From Bacteroidales bacterium UBA1800 (lineage in GTDB: Bacteria > Bacteroidota > Bacteroidia > Bacteroidales > VadinHA17): a stretch of 64,000 bases of DNA. The position numbers and the translations under genes were made by a program. The notes beneath the pieces are model-generated. The model saw only the letters and a list, made by a program, of their open reading frames with translations. It had not been told where the DNA came from and did no database searches. The stretch covers positions 106,271 to 170,270 of the forward strand of contig DCFQ01000021.1 of the NCBI GenBank assembly GCA_002319915.1. Direction: 5' to 3'. Of the stretch, positions 25,746 through 35,900 are shown piece by piece; position 1 is the stretch's first letter; each line of letters starts with the position of its first letter.

Positions 25746-27353
25746 GTGGAAAAACTCGCCCTGAAAGAAAAAGTCGGCTATGCTCTTGGAGACGGAGCAG
25801 CAAATATCGCCTGGAGAGGTGTCGCGACCTTTCTTTTTATTTTTTACACCGATGTATTCGGGATCAGTCCTGCCGCAGTCGGAATCCTAATGCTTATCGC
25901 CCGGTTCAGCGACGGGATAGTGGATGTGATCATGGGAGTGATATGTGACAGGACCAATTCGAAATACGGGAAATTCAGGCCATGGATACTCTGGACCTCG
26001 ATACCCCTCGGCATAACGTTATCCCTGCTGTTCACCTCGCCTAACCTTGGCCCGACAGGAAAGATCATCTACGCATATGCCACTTACCTGACATTCTTCA
26101 TTATCTACACGGCAAACAATATCCCTTACGGGGCCCTGATGGCTGTGATGACCGGCGACGACAGGGAAAGGACAAGCCTTGGATCATACAGGATGGTCGG
26201 GGCATTCACGGGCGGAATGGTTGTGCAGGGAGCTCTCCTTTTCCTGGTTGCACATTTCGGGAACATTAACCCGACAGTAAACCTGGAGAAGCTTGATCAG
26301 AAGAAATATGAAGTTACCGTATCGGCAGGGAAGGATGTAAAAAATGTAAATATCAAGACAAAGGACGGAATTGCCATGTTCGCCTGGGCTGGCGCCGAAA
26401 CCGCCGATACTCTGAATGTCCCGACCCGCAGCAAAAGCTTTTCCATGGAAGCCCGAAAAAATTATTCATTCCTAGTGACAGGCGAGGAGAACCTCGAACC
26501 GGGGAAGATCAGGATCATTGACCAGAAAAAAGGGTACAGCAATTCAATCTATATCTTATCGTTCTTTCTTGCTTTCTTCCTGATGCTCACCTTTGCGGCG
26601 ACAAAGGAACGTGTGCAGCCTCCAAAAGAGCAGGAGACGAGCCTGGGGAGGGACTTGAAAGATCTGGTCAGGAACAAGCCGTGGATAATCCTCCTCGTGA
26701 TCGGGCTCCTGTTCAACGTCTACAATTCAATTAAACAGGGTATAGTTGTCATCTACTTCAGCCATTACATTCACAATCAGCTTCTCGCCGCATCCTATAT
26801 GATCTGCCTCATGCTCGCGTCAATCGCCGGGGCGATGATAACATCCCCGCTCGGAAAAAGGTTCGGAAAGCGGAACCTGTTCATTTATGCCCTCATTTTC
26901 TCAGGCCTGATAAATGCGACCATCGTATTTTGCGGACCTTCGGCAATTGGTCCAATATTTACTATCGGGATTCTGTCAGAGCTCGGCGCCGCAATTTTCC
27001 CTACCCTGTTCTTCGCAATGCTCGGGGATGCTGCCGATTATTCCGAGTTCAAAAACCAGAGAAGGGCAACGGGACTAGTTTATTCAGCAGGTTCGTTCGC
27101 CACAAAGTTCGGGGGCGGCATTGCGGGTGCAATTATTGGCTTCGTTCTTGCCTCATTCAACTATAATGGCCAGGATGAAGTTGCTATCCAGGGCGCGGTC
27201 CCGGGCATTGTGATGCTGATGAGCTGGATACCGGCCCTCATTGCAATTGTCACGGCAGCCGTCATGTCGCTTTACCCCCTGAACCAGAAAAAAATGGATG
27301 AAATAACTATCGAACTGAACAACAGAAGGGCAAAGGCACAGATCAGCCAGTAA
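25746..27353 (+). CDS. GPH-family sugar:cation symporter (MFS) with periplasmic insertion
   Basis: The 535-residue protein starts at GTG 25746 with the GPH signature EKVGYALGDGAANIAW; the loop DRTNSKYGKFRPWILW is also typical. This family imports disaccharides, pentosides or glucuronides with Na+ or H+. About 12 membrane helices can be placed. Between helix 5 (ends near HFG, residue ~177) and helix 6 (starts near YSNSIYILSFF, ~262) there is an extra ~85-residue polar, beta-like segment; from helix parity it should be periplasmic. Typical GPH proteins have ~450 residues, which accounts for the extra length. The GH94 gene follows after 21 bases, so import and phosphorolysis are probably coupled. 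Confidence 0.9.
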   Translation: MEKLALKEKVGYALGDGAANIAWRGVATFLFIFYTDVFGISPAAVGILMLIARFSDGIVDVIMGVICDRTNSKYGKFRPWILWTSIPLGITLSLLFTSPNLGPTGKIIYAYATYLTFFIIYTANNIPYGALMAVMTGDDRERTSLGSYRMVGAFTGGMVVQGALLFLVAHFGNINPTVNLEKLDQKKYEVTVSAGKDVKNVNIKTKDGIAMFAWAGAETADTLNVPTRSKSFSMEARKNYSFLVTGEENLEPGKIRIIDQKKGYSNSIYILSFFLAFFLMLTFAATKERVQPPKEQETSLGRDLKDLVRNKPWIILLVIGLLFNVYNSIKQGIVVIYFSHYIHNQLLAASYMICLMLASIAGAMITSPLGKRFGKRNLFIYALIFSGLINATIVFCGPSAIGPIFTIGILSELGAAIFPTLFFAMLGDAADYSEFKNQRRATGLVYSAGSFATKFGGGIAGAIIGFVLASFNYNGQDEVAIQGAVPGIVMLMSWIPALIAIVTAAVMSLYPLNQKKMDEITIELNNRRAKAQISQ

Positions 27354-27374
27354 CCTTAAAATAATCCCATAATT

Positions 27375-29810
27375 ATGAAATACGGTCATTTTGACGATGA
27401 GAACCGTGAATACGTGATAACCAACCCGCGTACTCCATGGCCATGGATCAACTATCTCGGAAATGAGGATTTCTTCTCCCTGATCTCGAACTCCGGCGGA
27501 GGATATTCATTCTACAAAGATGCCAAATTCAGAAGGATTACCCGTTACAGGTACAATAATGTACCAATGGATGACGGGGGGAAATACTTCTATATAAAGG
27601 ATGGAGATGAGGTTTGGTCACCGGGATGGAAACCCTGCAGGACTGAACTCGACAGCTATGAATGCCGGCACGGGATGAATTACACTGTGATAAGCGGGGA
27701 AAAGAACGGCCTCAGCGCACAGGTCCTTTACTTCGTACCGCTTAACACCTGGGCCGAGGTTCAGAAAGTTACCATCACGAACAACTCAGGCGGGAGGAAA
27801 AGCATCAAGCTCTTCTCATTCGTAGAATGGTGCCTGTGGAATGCAGCTTCGGATATGGAGAATTTCCAGAGGAACTTTTCCACCGGGGAAGTTGAAATCG
27901 CCGGTTCAGTAATTTATCACAAGACGGAATACAAGGAACGGCGGAACCATTATGCTTTTTACTCTGTCAATGCCCCGGTTCAGGGATTTGAGACCGACAG
28001 GGAATCATTCTTCGGGTTATATAACGGATTTGACCATCCGCAGGCGGTGTTTGAAGGAAGCCCGCGAAACAGCGTTGCCCACGGCTGGTCGCCAATTGCT
28101 TCCCATTTCCTGGAAATAGAGCTCGGCCCGGGTGAGAAGAGGGAACTTGTTTTTGTCCTGGGATATGTCGAGAACGGCGATGAAGAGAAATGGGAATCGA
28201 AAGGGGTGATCAACAAGAAGAAAGCCCTGGAAACGATAGCCCGTTTTGACTCGGTTGCAAAAGTGGATGCCGCGTTGGCCGGGCTCCGGGAATACTGGGA
28301 CAGGCTTCTTAGCATATTCACGGTTGATTCGGGTGACAAAAAGCTTGACAGGATAGTGAATACATGGAACCAGTACCAGTGCATGATCACATTCTGCTTC
28401 TCCCGTTCAGCTTCCTTCTTCGAGTCAGGAATAGGTCGCGGGATGGGGTTCCGGGATTCAAACCAGGATCTGATTGGTTTTGTCCACCAGATCCCCGAAA
28501 GGGCAAGGGAACGAATTCTTGATATTGCTTCGACACAGTTCCCGGACGGCGGGTGCTATCACCAGTACCAGCCGCTGACGAAAAGGGGGAACAACGATAT
28601 CGGGGGTGGATTCAACGACGATCCCCTGTGGCTCATCCTGGGGACTACCAGCTATATAAAGGAAACCGGCGATTTCAGCATCCTCGGCGAGACCGTGCCA
28701 TTCGACAATGATATGACCATTGCCCGTTCGCTCTTTGATCACCTCACGGTTTCATTTGACCATGTAATAAACAACCTCGGGCCCCATGGGCTGCCGTTGA
28801 TCGGACGGGCCGACTGGAACGACTGCCTTAATCTTAACTGCTTCTCGAATGATCCCAATGAGTCATTCCAGACAACCGAAAACAAGACCGAAGGATCAAA
28901 GGCTGAGTCGGTTATGATAGCCGGGCTCTTTGTTGCATACGGCCGGGAATATGCCGAACTCTGCATGAGGACCGGGAAGGAGGCTGAAGCTTCACGTGCC
29001 CATAAAGAGGCGGGAAAGATGGCTGAGACAATAAAGAAATACGGTTGGGACGGTGAATGGTTCATAAGGGCTTATGACTATTTCGGCAGAAAGGTAGGAA
29101 GCAATGAGAATGAGGAAGGCAAGATCTTCATAGAATCACAGGGCTGGTGCACAATGGCCGGGATCGGCAGCGAAGAAGGGATGTGCCGGAAAGCACTCGA
29201 TGCAGTAAAGGAACGGCTTGATTGCGAACAGGGGATAGTCCTCAATAACCCTGCTTTTACAAAGTACATCATTGAATACGGTGAAATATCTTCATACCCC
29301 GCAGGATACAAGGAGAACGCCGGTGTGTTCTGCCACAACAATCCATGGATAATGATCGGCGAAACGGTTGCGGGTAACGGCGACCGTGCATGGGAATACT
29401 ACCGCAAGATCTGCCCCTCCTATCTCGAGGAGATCAGCGACCTGCATAAGACCGAGCCCTATGTTTATGCCCAGATGATTGCCGGAAAGGATTCCTTCAG
29501 ACCAGGCGAGGCAAAGAACTCCTGGCTTACCGGGACAGCTTCCTGGAACTTCTATGCCATTACGCAGTTTATCCTCGGGATCAGGCCTGAATATGACGGG
29601 CTGGCCATTGATCCATGCATCCCGCAAACCTGGAAAGGATTCAGGGTTTCAAGGAAGTTCAGGGGCGCGGTCTACAATATTGAGGTGCGGAATCTGGACG
29701 GGAGGTCAAAAGGATTAAGGGAAATCATTGTCGACGGAAAAGCCATAGGATCCAATATTGTGCCGGTATTCGGGGACGGCAAGGAACATTCGGTGGTTGT
29801 AATCCTGTAG
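27375..29810 (+). CDS. GH94 disaccharide phosphorylase (cellobiose phosphorylase-like)
   Basis: The 811-residue length equals that of typical cellobiose phosphorylases. Hallmarks of the family are NPRTPWPWINYLGNEDF and SNSGGGYSFYKDAKFRRITRYR at the N-terminus, QCMITFCFSRSASFFESGIGRGMGFRDSNQDL in the catalytic (alpha/alpha)6 domain, and the general acid Asp 483 in GRADWNDCLNL. These enzymes cleave a beta-linked disaccharide with phosphate to give a sugar 1-phosphate and a free sugar in the cytoplasm. Substrate (cellobiose, chitobiose, laminaribiose) is not proven by sequence, although the N-terminus is close to cellobiose phosphorylase. It is transcribed with the GPH symporter. Confidence 0.93.
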   Translation: MKYGHFDDENREYVITNPRTPWPWINYLGNEDFFSLISNSGGGYSFYKDAKFRRITRYRYNNVPMDDGGKYFYIKDGDEVWSPGWKPCRTELDSYECRHGMNYTVISGEKNGLSAQVLYFVPLNTWAEVQKVTITNNSGGRKSIKLFSFVEWCLWNAASDMENFQRNFSTGEVEIAGSVIYHKTEYKERRNHYAFYSVNAPVQGFETDRESFFGLYNGFDHPQAVFEGSPRNSVAHGWSPIASHFLEIELGPGEKRELVFVLGYVENGDEEKWESKGVINKKKALETIARFDSVAKVDAALAGLREYWDRLLSIFTVDSGDKKLDRIVNTWNQYQCMITFCFSRSASFFESGIGRGMGFRDSNQDLIGFVHQIPERARERILDIASTQFPDGGCYHQYQPLTKRGNNDIGGGFNDDPLWLILGTTSYIKETGDFSILGETVPFDNDMTIARSLFDHLTVSFDHVINNLGPHGLPLIGRADWNDCLNLNCFSNDPNESFQTTENKTEGSKAESVMIAGLFVAYGREYAELCMRTGKEAEASRAHKEAGKMAETIKKYGWDGEWFIRAYDYFGRKVGSNENEEGKIFIESQGWCTMAGIGSEEGMCRKALDAVKERLDCEQGIVLNNPAFTKYIIEYGEISSYPAGYKENAGVFCHNNPWIMIGETVAGNGDRAWEYYRKICPSYLEEISDLHKTEPYVYAQMIAGKDSFRPGEAKNSWLTGTASWNFYAITQFILGIRPEYDGLAIDPCIPQTWKGFRVSRKFRGAVYNIEVRNLDGRSKGLREIIVDGKAIGSNIVPVFGDGKEHSVVVIL

Positions 29811-29878
29811 GAGTAAGAGTGACTATTTTTTTTCAGAGATCAGCGAGAAGAAACAGAAGGCATGGAGACACCTGCGAT

Positions 29879-29911
29879 CCTCAGTGCTGAATCCGTGACC
29901 CTCTGTGAAAC
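29879..29911. repeat. degenerate CTCAGTG / CTCTGTGAAAC intergenic repeat
   Basis: The stretch from CCTCAGTG to CTCTGTGAAAC resembles 8872-8914 (shared blocks CTCAGTG, TCCGTG and CTGTG followed by AAC). It lies between convergent genes, as do the other repeats in this window, and may be a worn copy of a dispersed intergenic element. Confidence 0.35.
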
Positions 29912-29941
29912 AATTTTCAAGAGCAAAAAAGTTCATTAATC

Positions 29942-30700
29942 CTACCGGTCGATCCATTTTTTGAACTCCCCGACCTTTTCGCGGCTCACGACAAAAAGCT
30001 CATCCTTTTCCAGGTTCTTTACGGTAAGCTGCATTCTGTTCGAAGAGTAGCTGTACATCAATGAAATAGCATCAATATTCACTATGCACTCCCGGTTGAT
30101 CCTGAAAAATTTACCGGGGTCAAGCATACTCTGGAGCTGATCGAGTGAATAATCAATCCCGTAATCCCTTCCCTGGTTATCAGTCAGAAAGACATTCCTC
30201 TCGCTGATGTGGAAATGGCTTATCTCCCTGGTTGTGACCGACCGGTACTTTTCGCCTGTTCTTATGAGGAACCTCGTTTTATACTGGGTCCGGAATTCAT
30301 GAATAAGCTGCTTGAAATCCCTTTTGAAAGGGTCCTTGTCAGCATAAAAAAACTTGTTGAATTTCTGGATTGCATTCCTGAGGGATTCCTCATCAATCGG
30401 TTTCAGGAGATAATCAACACTGTTCACCTTAAATGCTTTCAGGGTATACTCGTCGTAAGCGGTTGTGAATATTACAGGGAACTCAACATTGATCGTCTCG
30501 AAGATCTCGAAGCACAACCCGTCGTCAAGCTGGATATCCATCAGGACAAGATCCGGTTCCGGCTTGTCCTGGAGCCTGTTGATAGCATCCTCCACGGTCT
30601 CGATAACTCCAATGACCGAGACTGATTTATCAATTTTCCTTAGCAGCTTGACTATCTTCTCCGCTGCCGGTCTTTCATTTTCAATTACAAGTATTTTCAT
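29942..30700 (-). CDS. LytTR-family response regulator
   Basis: The 252-residue protein has a receiver domain (residues 1-120) with phospho-acceptor Asp 55 in DLVLMDIQLDDG and the conserved Lys in VDYLLKPIDEES near 104, then a LytTR DNA-binding domain (~150-250: FRINRECIVNIDAI). It activates or represses promoters when phosphorylated. Its ATG overlaps the stop of the histidine kinase (ATGA), so the two are translationally coupled and are a cognate pair. The target is unknown; the neighbouring exported protein or the GPH-GH94 operon are candidates by position only. Confidence 0.95.
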   Translation of the reverse strand: MKILVIENERPAAEKIVKLLRKIDKSVSVIGVIETVEDAINRLQDKPEPDLVLMDIQLDDGLCFEIFETINVEFPVIFTTAYDEYTLKAFKVNSVDYLLKPIDEESLRNAIQKFNKFFYADKDPFKRDFKQLIHEFRTQYKTRFLIRTGEKYRSVTTREISHFHISERNVFLTDNQGRDYGIDYSLDQLQSMLDPGKFFRINRECIVNIDAISLMYSYSSNRMQLTVKNLEKDELFVVSREKVGEFKKWIDR

Positions 30701-31743
30701 ATCAGTGGCAGTTTAACTATGAACTGGTCCCCTGTCTCTTCCACATTCAGCTCCTTCCCGCACCGCAGCCTTATCCGTTCCGAAAGATTCCTGAGGCCAA
30801 TATTCGTCGACTTAAGCTGTGTTGCTTTTCGCTGCAGGTTATTTCTGACAACTATTGATTTCCCCTCGAGGAAAACATCTATCCTCAGTTTGCTTTCCCT
30901 AGTGGCAATATTATGCTTGATGGCATTCTCGATCAGTATCTGCAGGGATACGGGAACAATTTCATAGTTGTCAGGATCCGGGACATCAATGGAAAGCAGG
31001 ATCTTCTCATCATCCCTTACCCTGTGAAGGCTGAAATAATCCGTGAGAAAGTTCAGCTCTGTGCTGAGGGGCACTTTGTCTTTCTGTCCGTTCTCAAGGA
31101 TATACCTGTAAACTGACGACATGTTTTGTATGAACCGATCAGCCGCCTCAGGCTGGGAGTGGATCAGCGAGGAAATCGTATTCAGGCTGTTAAACAGGAA
31201 ATGAGGGTTCACCTGACTTTTCAGCGTTTCATTCTGAAATATAAGATTCTCCTCTCTAAGTTTCTGCTCCCTCCTGAGAGAGGTCTGCCATAGTAAAACT
31301 ACAAACACAATCCCGCCAAAGGTAAGCCCCTTGATCGTTGACTTAAACCAAGATTTAAGCCCTGAATGCTTAAGGAATTCCGTAATTTCAGAAAGATTGT
31401 TTCCCCTGAGCAAAGCCATGGAATACTGCAGAATAAGAAAGATAACAAGCGAGAATAACAGGCAGCCTGAAATAAAAATAACAAATCTGACCAATACCAA
31501 CCTGGTAATATCCGCCGGGCTTCTGTCAAAATTGACCTTCGAAAAAAGCAGATTCCCGATAAGAATGAACACTTCGAGCTGGGTCATGAGAATGATGAAC
31601 AAGCTTGCAGAGGAATAGGGATCGCGGAACTCCTTCCTGGCGATCATCATGAAGAAGGTCACAACCAGCGAAAGCAAGAAGATCAGGATATGCGATAGGG
31701 GTTTCCGCAAATTCAGTATATCCGAGAGGGCGAAGGATTTCAT
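30697..31743 (-). CDS. LytS/YehU-type sensor histidine kinase
   Basis: From ATG 31743 the product is 348 residues; a TTG at 31761 would add six. It has four predicted membrane helices in the first ~155 residues (about 15-35, 50-70, 85-110 and 140-155), no large extracytoplasmic sensor domain, and then a His_kinase domain with the phospho-acceptor His in QVNPHFLFNSLNTISSL (His 181) and a GHKL ATPase region (LIENAIKHNI, NIGLRNLSERIRL). It phosphorylates the downstream LytTR regulator. The upstream gene ends about 21 bases before the start, so three genes form one operon. Confidence 0.94.
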   Translation of the reverse strand: MKSFALSDILNLRKPLSHILIFLLSLVVTFFMMIARKEFRDPYSSASLFIILMTQLEVFILIGNLLFSKVNFDRSPADITRLVLVRFVIFISGCLLFSLVIFLILQYSMALLRGNNLSEITEFLKHSGLKSWFKSTIKGLTFGGIVFVVLLWQTSLRREQKLREENLIFQNETLKSQVNPHFLFNSLNTISSLIHSQPEAADRFIQNMSSVYRYILENGQKDKVPLSTELNFLTDYFSLHRVRDDEKILLSIDVPDPDNYEIVPVSLQILIENAIKHNIATRESKLRIDVFLEGKSIVVRNNLQRKATQLKSTNIGLRNLSERIRLRCGKELNVEETGDQFIVKLPLI

Positions 31744-31764
31744 AATATCAAAATTAACCAAACT

Positions 31765-32616
31765 TTAATTAATTCGTTCCACTGTAAGTTCCCTGATCGT
31801 CTTTGTCATGAACTTGTCCTTAAGACCGGTCACTTCAATTTCCTGGAATGTCGCGCTGTAGATTTCAGCGAATTCAATCTGCCTTGTTTTAAGGGAGACC
31901 CAGGTATTTCCCCAATACTGTTCGGTCCCTTTTGTATTTACATTGTTCACATGGATAGCCACCTTGTTGTTAAGCGCCCTGTATTCGATCACTGCACACA
32001 GCTGGCCGTTCCTGACCGATATTCCTGTCCAGCAGAGCTGAATGGAGGCATGGTTGTATTTCCCTATGCCGGCCATGTCGAATTCGCCCTTTATGTCAGG
32101 CAGGCTGATCACCTTATTGATCTTCAGAGAGTCATTGTACCTCCACGCGAAGAGCTCGACACTCAGCATGTCCCAGATAAGGTTCCTGGCGAAAATATTG
32201 TCAATCGATGTCGGAAATGATTTGAAGCTCTCTTCGTTCATCATGCCGCTCGATGGGATATACTTGAAGTTCTCCATGAACTCTTGTTTTTTCCCCTGTC
32301 CGAACGGTGCTGCCTCGTCTTTTGAATCTGAGACGGATACATTGGCCCATTGTGAATATCCGCCACTATAACCGCGGGTATAATCACCGGTTACCATGGT
32401 TTTCCCGGTGAAATTTCCATATATGTCCATATTCTTGTAAACGGCTATCATCCTGTATTTTTGGAGGTTGCCATTATCAGCCGGCCTGCCCGCAGGAAGT
32501 GCAGTCATATATTCCCTTGTAAGCTTGTTCAGGTTCTGCCCATAACAGGATGCGGGGATCAGCAGGGAGGGAAGGATCAGTCCCATTGTCATTAAAAATG
32601 CCAGTCTGGTTTTCAT
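31765..32616 (-). CDS. hypothetical exported protein in LytS/LytR operon
   Basis: From ATG 32616 the product is 283 residues with a signal peptide (cleavage near CYGQ). The mature protein is mostly beta strand and turn, with KYRMIAVYKNMDIYGNFTGKTMVTGDYTRG and TRQIEFAEIYSATFQEIEVTG; I do not recognise a family. It is the first gene of the operon with the histidine kinase and response regulator, so it may be the sensed or controlled envelope protein. No catalytic motif is visible. Confidence 0.75.
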   Translation of the reverse strand: MKTRLAFLMTMGLILPSLLIPASCYGQNLNKLTREYMTALPAGRPADNGNLQKYRMIAVYKNMDIYGNFTGKTMVTGDYTRGYSGGYSQWANVSVSDSKDEAAPFGQGKKQEFMENFKYIPSSGMMNEESFKSFPTSIDNIFARNLIWDMLSVELFAWRYNDSLKINKVISLPDIKGEFDMAGIGKYNHASIQLCWTGISVRNGQLCAVIEYRALNNKVAIHVNNVNTKGTEQYWGNTWVSLKTRQIEFAEIYSATFQEIEVTGLKDKFMTKTIRELTVERIN

Positions 32617-32966
32617 AGCTATTATATTAGGATTCGACAATTACTACGATCCAAAGAAACATGCAGGGAAGGCCAGGAAAAAATAAAACATGCGGAATGG
32701 TACTGACTGAATGCCGAACCGTATAATCGGGTGCATGAACCGTAACCCGGCAAAGTGCTGATTCTTCACCAATGGGATCCACACCCTCACCTTGTAACCT
32801 GGAACCCTGCACTATAACCGCAATAATATGCAGAATAATCAGTTATTATACTACCTGATCTCCGGCACCCTACCGGGTCCCGGATGAATTCAGTATGAGA
32901 AGCTTGTGGTCTGCATAAAAGTTTTGTAATAAATGATGCCGCTGGTCTTTTGATCAATTTGAAAAC
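32617..32966. other. intergenic region between divergent genes, no gene seen
   Basis: This 350-base spacer must hold the promoters of the leftward three-gene operon and the rightward ABC transporter operon. I see no convincing full -33/-7 pair. TCAATTTG at 32954-32961 is one base off the -7 element but sits very close to the ATG. An IR-like CTCCGGCACCCTACCGGG lies near 32862. No RNA gene is recognised. Confidence 0.4.
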
Positions 32967-35900
32967 ATGAGTGAGGAGATACTTAAGGCGCTGATCGAGC
33001 TTTTTGCCCTGATAGTAAAGCAGGATGACGGAATCATTAAGGAGGAGCGTGATTATGTTTTGAATTTTCTCGATAAGCAGCTGAATATAAACACGCTGAT
33101 CAAATACATGCTTCTGTTCGATGAACTGACCAGTCCCGGCAGGGAGGTGAAGGATGACATTGAAAGCAATTCGGGCTCGATCAGGGAATCATTCCGCATA
33201 CTTAATATCTGCAAGCAGGTAAACAAAACCCTTAACAAAGGCCAGAAGATAGTTGTGCTGATCCATCTGTATGAGCTTATCAAGATCAGCAAGAAGTTCA
33301 CGCACAACAGGATAGACATAATATCTGTTGTTTCGGAAGTTTTCAGGATCATTCCTGCCGAATTTGCCGCAATCGAGCAGTTTGTGAAAAATGATGACCC
33401 GAGGGAGATCAGGAACCCGTCGATACTCATTTTCAGGCCTGGCATCACGGCCTGCGAGATCTGCAACAAGGTTCATGAGAGGCATGAGGATACTGCCGTA
33501 ATCTTCCTGATGGTCCCGAGCGTCGATCTTTACTTTGTCAAGTACTATTCTAACGATCAGCTCTCACTGAACGGTCTGGCGATAGTCAAGGGACAGATTT
33601 ACTCGTTCGCGGAGGGAAGCGTGTTGAGGTCAAACTACGGCCATCCATATTATTTCAGCGATATTTTCGCCAGGTTCCATTCGAGTGTAAATACCCAGAA
33701 ACTCTCTTTCAGGGTCCGGAATGTCAGCTACAGGTTGCCCAACCATCAGAAGATCCTTTCGGACCTGAGCTTTTCTGCCGAGCAGAACAACCTGGTAGGC
33801 ATCATGGGTGCAAGCGGCTCAGGGAAGACCACATTGCTGAATGTGATGAGCGGGATAAGCAAGCCGGCAACCGGGACTGTTACCCTTAACAAGCTTGATG
33901 TCTTCCGCGACAACGGGAAGCTTGAAGGGGTCATAGGTTATGTCCCCCAGGACGATCTCCTCATCGAGGACCTTACCGTTTTTGAAAACCTCTACTACGC
34001 TGCCTGCCAGTGTTTCGGGAACAAATCCCATGAGGACACTTCAGGCCTGGTGGAGCAGATGCTTGCCTCGATGGGGCTTTCAGACAAAAAAGACCTGAAG
34101 GTAGGCAGTGTGATGGATAAGGTGATCAGCGGCGGACAGAGGAAGAGGCTCAATATTGCACTTGAACTCATCAGGCAGCCATCCGTGCTGTTTGTTGATG
34201 AACCCACATCAGGCCTCTCTTCAAAGGATTCCGAAAACATAATGGTGCTTCTCCGTGAGCTTGCTCTCAAAGGTAAGCTGGTGTTTACGGTGATCCATCA
34301 GCCTTCGTCCGACATTTACAAAATGTTTGATAAAGTGATCATCCTCGACCAGGGAGGATTCATGGTTTACTACGGGAACCCGATCGATTCGGTGATTTAT
34401 TTTAAAACCCTTGACTCACAAATAGATGCCAGCGAAGGGGAATGCATGGCCTGCGGCAATGTCAATCCCGAGATCATCTTCAAGATACTTGAGAAACAGG
34501 TCGTCGATGAATTCGGGAATTATACCGAAACACGAAAGGTCAAACCGCGGGAATGGTCGGAAAAATTCAAAAGCCAGCAGCTTCCCGATTCCGCTTCCGA
34601 GGCAGATGACCAGCCGGAGAAGAACCTTCATCAGCCCGGCAAATTAAGGCAGTTCGCTCTCTTCTTCTCAAGGGATCTCAAAAGCAAGATTTCAAATGTC
34701 CAGTACGTACTGCTGACCGTGCTTGTGGCTCCGGTTCTTGCATTCATACTGGCGTTCATCATAAGGTACATACCTGACCAGTCCTCATTGGTTTATCATT
34801 TTGCTGAAAATGATAATATCCCGACGTACATCTTCATGTGCGTCATCGTCTCCCTGTTCCTGGGTCTCACTATCAGCGCCGAAGAGATATTTCACGACAG
34901 GAAGATACTGAGGAGGGAGCAATTCCTTAACCTCAGCAGGGGCAGTTACCTGAGTGCAAAGGTCGCTCTTCTTGCCGTCATTTCAGCACTGCAATCCCTG
35001 CTGTTTGTCCTGGTGGCAAACCCGATCCTCGGGATAAAGGGCATGCTGTTATATTACTGGCTGGCGCTTTTTGCCACAGCAGTTTGTGCAAATATGATTG
35101 GTCTTATCATATCCTCCACCTTTAATTCGGTGATCACGATCTATGTGGTTGTCCCCCTGCTGATAATCCCGATGATGGTCCTCAGCGGAGCGATGTTCCC
35201 GTTCAACAAGCTGAACAGGAATATCACCAGGATCGACAAGGTCCCGTTTCTGGCGGAGCTCATGCCGACCCGCTGGAGCTACGAGGCTCTGATGGTTAGC
35301 CAGTTCATGAACAACCGTTACAGTTCGATGCCTGTCGACGGGAAGAAGGAGACCATCTACTCCGTCCAGAAAAAGATCAACCAGGCCGATTTCAATTCAG
35401 CGTACAGGATACCTTCGACGATCAGTGTGATCGGGCATGCAAAGTCCCGTCTCGGTTCTGAACCGGGTAATCCCCCTGTACAGGCAGGGTACGGTCCGGA
35501 GGAGGACCTTCACCTGATAAGGAACGAATTAAAAGAGATAACTGAGGCATCAGGATTGCCTGAGTTTGCAATGGCCGGCAGCCTGTATCCCGGAAGGTTT
35601 ACGGCCGGCGCCGCCGACTCACTGGTCTCCTGGCTTGGATACGCCGCAGGTGTGTTCAATCATGCCGCCAACAGTACAGCCGGCCTCAAAGACAGGTTCA
35701 TCAACATTAACGGGCTGAATGTCAGAAGTCTCGAGAAACTCTACTATAACTACAAGCTTGAAGAGATAGTAACAAAGTACTATGAGACCGATAAGATCCT
35801 GAGGTACAAGGACTCTTTTGTGCAAAATATGAATCCGGTGTATAATGATCCGTCATTCAAGGGTTTACTGAGGTTCCGAACACATTTCTTCGCTCCTTCC

